Origin: Barnesiella sp.
GTDB lineage: Bacteria > Bacteroidota > Bacteroidia > Bacteroidales > Muribaculaceae
Assembly: GCA_014801065.1 (NCBI GenBank)
Contig: JAAVEX010000012.1
Span: forward strand, 13,110 to 22,792
Length of the DNA: 9,683 nucleotides
Reading direction: 5' to 3'
Every line of letters starts with the position of its first letter. Position 1 is the stretch's first letter. The position numbers were made by a program, and so were the translations under genes. Of this stretch, positions 1-4,920 are shown piece after piece. Under the pieces are notes generated by a model that was given only the letters and a program-made list of their open reading frames with translations, ran no database searches and had not been told where the DNA came from.

Positions 1-179
1 TGTCCGGAGTCGTAGTTGTCAAGAATCCCAAGAATATTCAGGAGAGTGGATTTGCCCGATCCGGATGCTCCCATTATAGAAACGAGTTCGCCACGGTCGA
101 TGGTCAGGTTAATGCCGCGGAGCACGTGGAGCGGCACTGCTCCGGGATATGTCTTGTTGATGTCCGTTAGCTGAATCAT
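1..179 (-). CDS. ABC transporter ATP-binding protein, MacB/LolD type (N-terminal part)
   Basis: This is the N-terminal 59 codons of an ABC ATPase; the rest lies beyond the window's left edge. The visible protein has the usual opening beta-strands (MIQLTDINKTYPGA), then LRGINLTIDRGELVSIMG. A perfect Walker A motif, GASGSGKST, follows at residues 37-45, then LLNILGILD. The combination VLRGINL..GELVSIMGASGSGKSTLLNILG..D is the classic pattern of the MacB/LolD/FtsE-like subfamily. Those ATPases energise FtsX-like permeases for lipoprotein release, macrolide or peptide export, or envelope signalling. The start is ATG at 179, matching the family's N-terminus. No Shine-Dalgarno sequence precedes it, which is normal for Bacteroidota. 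I saw no TAnnTTTG element on the minus strand upstream, so its promoter is unresolved. The family is secure; the transported substrate cannot be known from this fragment. Confidence 0.93.
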   Translation of the reverse strand, partial: MIQLTDINKTYPGAVPLHVLRGINLTIDRGELVSIMGASGSGKSTLLNILGILDNYDSG

Positions 180-273
180 TGGTTTTGTGATTGGTGTTCA
201 GATGTTAGACGTATCGAAGACGGAAAACGTTGCATGGTGATGAAAATTTTTTTGAAAAAAAGGTGGAAAAAGT

Positions 274-305
274 TTTGGAAAAATGAACCGTGACCTTTAA
301 TTTTG
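274..305 (+). promoter_or_regulatory. Bacteroidota sigma-A type promoter of the small RNA gene
   Basis: TTTG at 274-277 and TAATTTTG at 298-305 match the -33 (TTTG) and -7 (TAnnTTTG) consensus exactly, with 20 bases between them. The stretch just upstream (about 245-285) is rich in runs of A and T, as expected of an UP-like element. Transcription would start at about 309-312 and run right, away from the ABC ATPase gene. No protein-coding gene on the plus strand follows before the terminator at 573-617, so this promoter appears dedicated to the RNA at about 310-617. Confidence 0.75.
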
Positions 306-309
306 CGTT

Positions 310-617
310 ACATAATCACAAGGGACGAACAAAGGACTTCGGTTTTTTCATTCCTCCCTCTCGTACATTGATTTACCGCACACCACATCAAAGTTGATTG
401 GGAAACTCATCAATTATATGTGAAATACCGAGACAAGCTTAGTCGTCCGATGGCGGGCCCCATCCTCTTCGGAGGAGGCTTTTAAGCCCAGGCGGATTAC
501 AAAGGTCGGCGAGCACTCAAATCCTGTCATTCGGAGTTTCATCGCATCCTTTGGTGTGGCCCCTATAAAAATAGACCGGCACAATTTGTCATTTGACATT
601 TGGTCCGGTCTTTTTTT
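310..617 (+). ncRNA. Structured small RNA with 6S-like long irregular hairpin
   Basis: This is a free-standing transcription unit of about 310 nt: consensus promoter (274-305), terminator (573-617), and no convincing coding frame between. I traced the pairing by eye. CCACATCAAAG (383-393) pairs with CTTTGGTGTGG (549-559) over 11 pairs, one of them G-U. 395-398 pairs with 541-544, and GAAACTC (402-408) pairs with GAGTTTC (534-540). Then comes an internal region of 37 nt on each side (409-445 and 497-533). The apical arm has TCCG/CGGA (446-449/493-496), GGGC/GCCC (455-458/486-489) and TCCTC/GAGGA (463-467/472-476), closed by a TTCG tetraloop at 468-471. A roughly 177-nt rod with a large central bubble and an apical arm is the shape of 6S RNA, which binds RNA polymerase holoenzyme. 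A Bacteroidales-specific RNA family (Bacteroidales-1) has similar promoter-to-terminator organisation and, as I recall, has been proposed to be 6S. The RNA gene is well supported; the 6S identity is inference. I found no RNase P, tmRNA or SRP RNA signatures. Confidence 0.62.
573..617 (+). terminator. Rho-independent terminator of the small RNA, possibly bidirectional
   Basis: AGACCGG (573-579) pairs perfectly with CCGGTCT (605-611). Inside the loop TGTC and GACA can form a further 4-bp stem. Seven T residues (611-617) follow on the plus strand. Read leftward, the same hairpin is followed by TATTTTTATAGG, a weaker T-rich tract, so it may also stop transcription of the lipoprotein gene that ends at 639. 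The two units are convergent with only about 22 bases between them. Confidence 0.88.
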
Positions 618-638
618 ATATATTATCCTGAAAGAGGG

Positions 639-1730
639 TTATAAGTAGCGGGCTATTGATGATTTGAGGTTGGAGATGTCTGTGATTCGTTCTACGATTT
701 CGCCATTGTTGATAATGAAAATAGCGGGGAGTGAGCCGACGTTGTAGTTGCGGAGATTCTGGTCGGTCGAACCGTTGTAGACTGTGATCCAGGGCTGATT
801 TCCGGCAGCCATGCGCCATTGAAATTCGTTGCCGTCAAATCCGAGCTGAAACACTTCGAGGCCCTGCGCATGGTGAGCGTCGTAGATTTCGCGTAGAGCT
901 ATGTTGAGCGGTTGAGAGAAGTCGGCAGAGTAGTTGGTGAAGTTGAGCACCACTAATTTATTGTTGACGGTAGCGGTGGACAGTTTGCGATTTGTTCCTT
1001 TTTCGTCGAATCCTTCGATTTCAAGGATGCGAATTTCGTTGGCTGCGATAGTGTCAACACGGTTGGAAAATTTGCCTTTATTTTTGATCCATAAGTCCTT
1101 AAGATACTGAGTGCGCGGATCGCCGGGGCGGAATTCCGAATAACTGTTGGCCACGGCACCAATGATTCCGAGATCCTGACGATTGTCGGTGTTGAACAGA
1201 CGGTGGCCATTGATCTGCTTATTGGTGATGTAGAAGGCTACGATGCTCGACGGGTCGCCCATGATCATGCCGCTGAGCTCGCGTTTGAGTGAGCGGGCGG
1301 TGTCGAGGTCGGCCACATTGTGATGGGCAAGAAAGCTGTTAATGCGGTCTTCGACGTGGGTGATCAATTTGGCGTTTTCCGAGCCATCGAGCTGATAAGA
1401 CCGGGCGAAGTTGGCGGTGTCGGCAGTGAGGGTCAGCTTCTCGATGCTGTCGATAGGGAAGTAGATATATTTTCCGTTGAAGTTCAAGCGGAAAATGTCG
1501 GGATACTGTGCGGCCGGCTGGCTTGTGGAGAACGATCCGTCGGAGCCAACGGTAAGAGTGTCAAGAGCATACCAATAGCCTGCGGGATTGGCAGCTTCGA
1601 GTACTATCGTCGATCCTTCGGGCGCGTCCTTAATGTTGGCATCGAGCGACCATTGAGGCTGCTTCGAACATGAAAATATCGCCATGGAAACGGCTGCCGC
1701 TGCTGAAGCGAGATATAGGAGTCTGTTCAT
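639..1730 (-). CDS. DUF4369-like lipoprotein with CXXC-less thioredoxin-like domain
   Basis: A 363-aa lipoprotein. The signal peptide (residues 1-20, MNRLLYLASA...) ends in an IFSC lipobox with Cys21 as the lipidation site; Phe at -2 is slightly unusual. Residues about 27-120 resemble DUF4369, the beta-rich N-terminal domain of Bacteroidota TlpA/ResA-like proteins (the phrase ALDTLTVGSDGSF is typical). A helical linker follows (about 120-245), then a thioredoxin-like domain to the end: KLVVLNFTNYSADF at 258-271, the cis-proline loop VGSLPAIFII at 331-340, and GEIVERI. Where relatives have WCxxC this protein has NYSAD, and Cys21 is its only cysteine, so it cannot act as a thiol oxidoreductase; a binding or structural role at the envelope is more likely. 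I chose ATG 1730 because it places the hydrophobic signal sequence at the N-terminus. An upstream in-frame ATG at 1799 adds an implausible extension running through the promoter. It appears monocistronic. Confidence 0.85.
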   Translation of the reverse strand: MNRLLYLASAAAAVSMAIFSCSKQPQWSLDANIKDAPEGSTIVLEAANPAGYWYALDTLTVGSDGSFSTSQPAAQYPDIFRLNFNGKYIYFPIDSIEKLTLTADTANFARSYQLDGSENAKLITHVEDRINSFLAHHNVADLDTARSLKRELSGMIMGDPSSIVAFYITNKQINGHRLFNTDNRQDLGIIGAVANSYSEFRPGDPRTQYLKDLWIKNKGKFSNRVDTIAANEIRILEIEGFDEKGTNRKLSTATVNNKLVVLNFTNYSADFSQPLNIALREIYDAHHAQGLEVFQLGFDGNEFQWRMAAGNQPWITVYNGSTDQNLRNYNVGSLPAIFIINNGEIVERITDISNLKSSIARYL

Positions 1731-1768
1731 GAGAAATGTGATTATGCTGAATGAAAGTTTATGCGATG

Positions 1769-1800
1769 CAAAAGTAATCAAAAGCAATGAAATTTCCATA
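1769..1800 (-). promoter_or_regulatory. Probable promoter of the lipoprotein gene
   Basis: Read on the minus strand, TACTTTTG (1776-1769) matches the Bacteroidota -7 element TAnnTTTG exactly. A TATG at 1800-1797, 20 bases upstream, matches three of four bases of the -33 TTTG. Transcription would begin near 1762, leaving a leader of about 30 nt before ATG 1730. The weak -33 lowers confidence. Confidence 0.5.
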
Positions 1801-1868
1801 GAATATTATCCCGGAGTGGAGAAAAAGGAAATTTAACATCTTCGATGTTGAGAAAAACGTTTCTTTCG

Positions 1869-1900
1869 TTTGTTTGTAAAATATATAAAGTGTAAATTTG
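1869..1900 (+). promoter_or_regulatory. Consensus promoter of the phosphomutase gene
   Basis: TTTG at 1869-1872 and TAAATTTG at 1893-1900, separated by 20 bases, are a perfect match to the Bacteroidota housekeeping promoter. Transcription would start near 1905-1907, giving a leader of about 105 nt before ATG 2012. The leader holds only a very short ATG frame (MRD, at about 1963) and a small GGC/GCC-paired stem near 1914-1930. I recognise no riboswitch. It lies back-to-back with the lipoprotein promoter in the 281-base spacer 1731-2011. Confidence 0.75.
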
Positions 1901-2011
1901 CTTATGTAAGTGGCCGGGCGAAGTTTGCCGTTAATCGGAGGATCATCTGAAGGCATTTACATTTATGAGAGACTGAAATTCAAGTAATAATCATATATAC
2001 CTTAAAAACTT

Positions 2012-3754
2012 ATGGAAAATAACGAATTGTTAGCAACCGTTACCGAGAAGGCCAAGGTGTGGCTTGGCAACGGTTATGATGAAGAAACCCGCACTGAAGT
2101 GAAACGTATGCTCGATGCCGATGACAAGACGGAACTGATCGAATCGTTCTATAAAGATCTTGAGTTCGGCACCGGTGGTTTGCGTGGAATTATGGGTGCA
2201 GGCAGCAACCGCATGAACATATACACAGTGGGTGCGGCAACACAGGGTCTTGCCAACTATCTGAAAGAAGCTTTTGCCGATCTGCCCGAAATTTCGGTGG
2301 TTGTTGGTCACGATGTGCGAAACAATAGCCGTAAATTTGCTGAAATAGTGGCGGATATTTTCTCGGCCAATGGTATAAAAGTGTATCTTTTCGATTCGTT
2401 CCGTCCGACTCCCGAGCTTTCATTTGCAATCCGTCATCTCGGATGTCAGAGCGGTGTGAATATCACTGCATCCCACAACCCCAAGGAATACAATGGCTAT
2501 AAGGCTTATTGGGCCGACGGCGCTCAGATCATTGCCCCCCACGATGTCAACATCATTGACAACGTCAACAAGATTAAGGGAGTTGAAGAGATCAAATTCG
2601 AGGGCGATAAGTCGAAGATCGAGATCATCGGCGAGGAGATGGACAAGGCTTTCCTCGATGCAATCAAGGGCCTGTCGCTTAGTCCCGAAGCTATCGAACG
2701 TCACAAAGACCTTAAGATCGTTTACACTCCGATCCACGGCACCGGCGTGAAGCTGATACCCGAGTCGCTCAAAAATTATGGTTTCACAAATATCATCCAT
2801 GTCGACGAGCAGGATGTTCCTTCCGGCAACTTCCCCACAGTTGAGTCGCCCAACCCTGAGGTGCCTTCAGCAATGGCAATGGCAATCGCCAAGGCTAAGG
2901 AAGTGGATGCAGACCTGGTGATGGCTTCTGACCCGGATGCAGACCGCATAGGCTGTGTGCTCCGCGATGCAAAGGGTGAATATGTGCTGATCAACGGCAA
3001 CCAGATCGTCATGATCCTCTTGAACTATATCATGACCCGCAATGCCGAACTCGGCCGTCTGACCGGCAATGAATATATCGTTAAAACGATCGTGACCACA
3101 GAGACGATCAAATCGATCGCCGATGCGAACAAGATCAAGATGTTTGACTGCTACACAGGCTTCAAATGGATTGCCGCCGTGATCCGCGATCATGAAGGCA
3201 CTGCCCGCTATCTCGGTGGCGGCGAAGAAAGCTATGGCTTCCTTGCCGAGGACTTCTGCCGCGATAAAGATGCCGTTTCCGCAATCTCGCTTATGGCTGA
3301 AGCCGCTGCCTGGGCAAAGGATAAGGGGATGGATTTCCTCCAGATGCTTCAGGACATCTATATTAAATATGGATTTAGCCATGAAGAGGGTATCTCCGTG
3401 GTTCGTACCGGCAAGGCCGGCGCTGAAGAAATCCAGCAGATGATGAAGAATTTCCGTGAAAACCCCCCGAAAACTCTTGGCGGAAGCGAAGTGGTTGTAG
3501 TTAAAGATTATGACACTCTGACAGTGACCACAAACGGCAAGGTTGAGAAGATGGATATGCCTACCACGTCCAACGTGCTTCAATATTTCACTGCCGATGG
3601 CTCGAAGGTGTCAGTTCGTCCTTCAGGCACAGAACCCAAGATCAAATTCTATATCGAAGTCCACGGCAAGATGGAGACTGCGGCCGACTATGATAAGGCC
3701 AACGCTGATGCTCTCGCCAAGATCGATGTGATCAAAAAAGAGCTCGGTATCTAA
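2012..3754 (+). CDS. Phosphoglucomutase / phosphomannomutase (alpha-D-phosphohexomutase family)
   Basis: A complete 580-aa cytoplasmic enzyme interconverting hexose 1- and 6-phosphates (glucose and/or mannose), feeding glycolysis, glycogen and nucleotide-sugar synthesis. All four family signatures are intact and in order. The catalytic phosphoserine loop is TASHNP, with Ser154. The Mg2+ loop is DPDADR, with Asp307, Asp309 and Asp311. The sugar-specificity loop is GGGEESYG at 402-409. The phosphate-binding loop is RPSGTEPK at 536-543 near the C-terminus. The N-terminal LEFGTGGLRGIMG is typical of the long (about 560-600 aa) PgcA/Pgm2-like branch rather than short bacterial ManB, and the length fits. 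The start is ATG 2012, preceded by an A/T-rich leader with no Shine-Dalgarno sequence. The gene has its own promoter (1869-1900) and terminator (3799-3836), so it is probably monocistronic. The long minus-strand frames inside it are codon-bias shadows. Glucose versus mannose preference cannot be decided by eye. Confidence 0.97.
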   Translation: MENNELLATVTEKAKVWLGNGYDEETRTEVKRMLDADDKTELIESFYKDLEFGTGGLRGIMGAGSNRMNIYTVGAATQGLANYLKEAFADLPEISVVVGHDVRNNSRKFAEIVADIFSANGIKVYLFDSFRPTPELSFAIRHLGCQSGVNITASHNPKEYNGYKAYWADGAQIIAPHDVNIIDNVNKIKGVEEIKFEGDKSKIEIIGEEMDKAFLDAIKGLSLSPEAIERHKDLKIVYTPIHGTGVKLIPESLKNYGFTNIIHVDEQDVPSGNFPTVESPNPEVPSAMAMAIAKAKEVDADLVMASDPDADRIGCVLRDAKGEYVLINGNQIVMILLNYIMTRNAELGRLTGNEYIVKTIVTTETIKSIADANKIKMFDCYTGFKWIAAVIRDHEGTARYLGGGEESYGFLAEDFCRDKDAVSAISLMAEAAAWAKDKGMDFLQMLQDIYIKYGFSHEEGISVVRTGKAGAEEIQQMMKNFRENPPKTLGGSEVVVVKDYDTLTVTTNGKVEKMDMPTTSNVLQYFTADGSKVSVRPSGTEPKIKFYIEVHGKMETAADYDKANADALAKIDVIKKELGI

Positions 3755-4022
3755 TCCTCACATCCCCTTCACGATAGATCTCCTCTATCATAGTAATACT
3801 CAGCCCCGAAGTTCTATCTCCGGGGCTGAGCCTTTTATGTTCAGAAGATAAACCGACTTGCCAAATTAAAGGGATTTGCAGGCATCCCATCCTATTTTGC
3901 CACATACAAGCATCCTCCCTATATTGGCTATGGTGAAGCAGAGCTACCAGTAATAAAGTATCAGTTTACGAAAAACGTCGAATGGATAATTAGGGGCGCT
4001 TAATTGATTAGTGGGATGAGAC
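3755..4022. other. Spacer between convergent units
   Basis: After the terminator this spacer holds no gene I would call. One plus-strand frame is open from the TGA at 3827-3829 to the TAA at 4001-4003 and gives protein-like text (for example KLKGFAGIPSYFATYKHPPY), but it has no ATG, GTG or TTG start and no promoter. It could be a decayed gene fragment or chance. I found no clear terminator hairpin for the minus-strand operon that ends at 4023. Confidence 0.5.
3799..3836 (+). terminator. Rho-independent terminator of the phosphomutase gene
   Basis: CTCAGCCCCG (3799-3808) pairs perfectly with CGGGGCTGAG (3821-3830) around a 12-nt loop, followed by CCTTTTATG. It lies 45 bases past the stop codon. 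A smaller hairpin, GATAGA/TCTATC (3773-3778/3784-3789), stands just before it. The T-tract is short, but the ten-pair G+C-rich stem is strong. Confidence 0.85.
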
Positions 4023-4919
4023 TTAGAATCGTATATATATGCCTATGTGCAGGCTTAAGGGATTGATGTGGCTCTTGGTTACATAATCGCTCAACGCTTT
4101 GACCTGCTGGCCCTGCGCGACAGTATACGTTACAGGGGCGCTATCGGCAGTTATTGAAGAGGCAGAATTGACTTGATATTTGCCTCCATATACGTCTGTA
4201 AGACCGGTATTATATCTTACGCCTAGATCTATTGAGACAGGACCACCTACATAAAATTCCAAACCTGCGCCAGACAACAAGGATGCTGAGAACCCTTTAA
4301 CATCGGTGTTGGCTTTTACGGTATTTTCAAGATTGGTTTCCCCAAAATCATTAAGATAATCTGCTTTCACGACAAGCTGATCATATTCGGGATAGACTCC
4401 ATAGGTGTTGGCGAGTCCTGAAGTTGAACTTACCTTTGCCGAGCACTTAAACCCAAGGCTGAAGCCCACATCAGCGTGAATCCCAAGCCATTTATTAACA
4501 CGAAATTGATATTGAAGATAGATTGGAATGTTTAAATAACCAATATCGATTTTCTGCTCTACATCTGAAAGCGTAGTATATCGCTGATAGCGGTTCCCGT
4601 CCTCGTCGGCTGTAGCCGGTGCTGCATAATCGAAGCTAAAATCCGACACTTTAAATTTTGAAGAAGCAGCTTGATATGCCAGTCCTAGATTAAACTCAAG
4701 ACTGTTGGCACTCTTTTGCCAAAACCGGTATCCGAAATCGATACCGAAAGCGTTTGATGACGAGGTTGTTGTCATGGAGGGGAAAGCCGTTGATAACGAC
4801 ATTCCGTTGCTTATGCCTATGTCACCGTAGGCTTTAGCGGCAAATTTCTGAGCGAAGGTCGGAGCGTTTAGAAACCCGACGGCACAAAGGAGAATCAAAT
4901 ATTTTACTATATGTTTCAT
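4023..4919 (-). CDS. Outer-membrane beta-barrel protein (PorT-like / porin family)
   Basis: A 298-aa exported protein. The signal peptide has Lys and His residues then a hydrophobic core (residues 5-18) and a likely cleavage after TFA (residue 23). The mature part alternates amphipathic beta-strands with polar loops: AFGIDFGYRFW, SLEFNLGLAYQ, IGYLNIPIYLQYQF, WLGIHADVGFSLGFK, SASLLSGAGLEFYV and VSIDLGVRYNTGL. It ends in SLHIGIYIRF, a terminal strand closing on Phe as recognised by the BAM machinery. The phrase LNIPIYLQYQF is characteristic of Bacteroidota OMP_b-brl/PorT-like proteins, so an eight- to ten-stranded barrel is likely. It is the last gene of the operon: its ATG lies one base past the TAA of the Big_2 protein gene (TAA A ATG), so translation is probably coupled. 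A partnership with that surface protein (anchoring or export) is plausible but only inferred from position. Confidence 0.85.
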   Translation of the reverse strand: MKHIVKYLILLCAVGFLNAPTFAQKFAAKAYGDIGISNGMSLSTAFPSMTTTSSSNAFGIDFGYRFWQKSANSLEFNLGLAYQAASSKFKVSDFSFDYAAPATADEDGNRYQRYTTLSDVEQKIDIGYLNIPIYLQYQFRVNKWLGIHADVGFSLGFKCSAKVSSTSGLANTYGVYPEYDQLVVKADYLNDFGETNLENTVKANTDVKGFSASLLSGAGLEFYVGGPVSIDLGVRYNTGLTDVYGGKYQVNSASSITADSAPVTYTVAQGQQVKALSDYVTKSHINPLSLHIGIYIRF

Positions 4920-4920
4920 T

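Noticed and set aside
414..599. A 61-codon minus-strand frame within the small RNA region
   Set aside because: It lies wholly across the paired RNA structure and part of the terminator, has no promoter or leader on the minus strand, and shows no recognisable protein features. The RNA signals explain the region better.
310..617. RNase P RNA, tmRNA or SRP RNA as the identity of the small RNA
   Set aside because: I could not find the conserved RNase P core, the tmRNA tRNA-like ends and tag frame, or the SRP domain IV loop sequence.
1731..1799. An upstream ATG (1799) that would extend the lipoprotein by 23 residues
   Set aside because: It would bury the lipoprotein signal peptide behind an extra segment and place the start inside the predicted promoter; ATG 1730 begins directly on the signal sequence.
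2867..3583. A 238-codon minus-strand open frame inside the phosphomutase gene
   Set aside because: The plus-strand enzyme has every family motif in place, so this is a codon-bias shadow.
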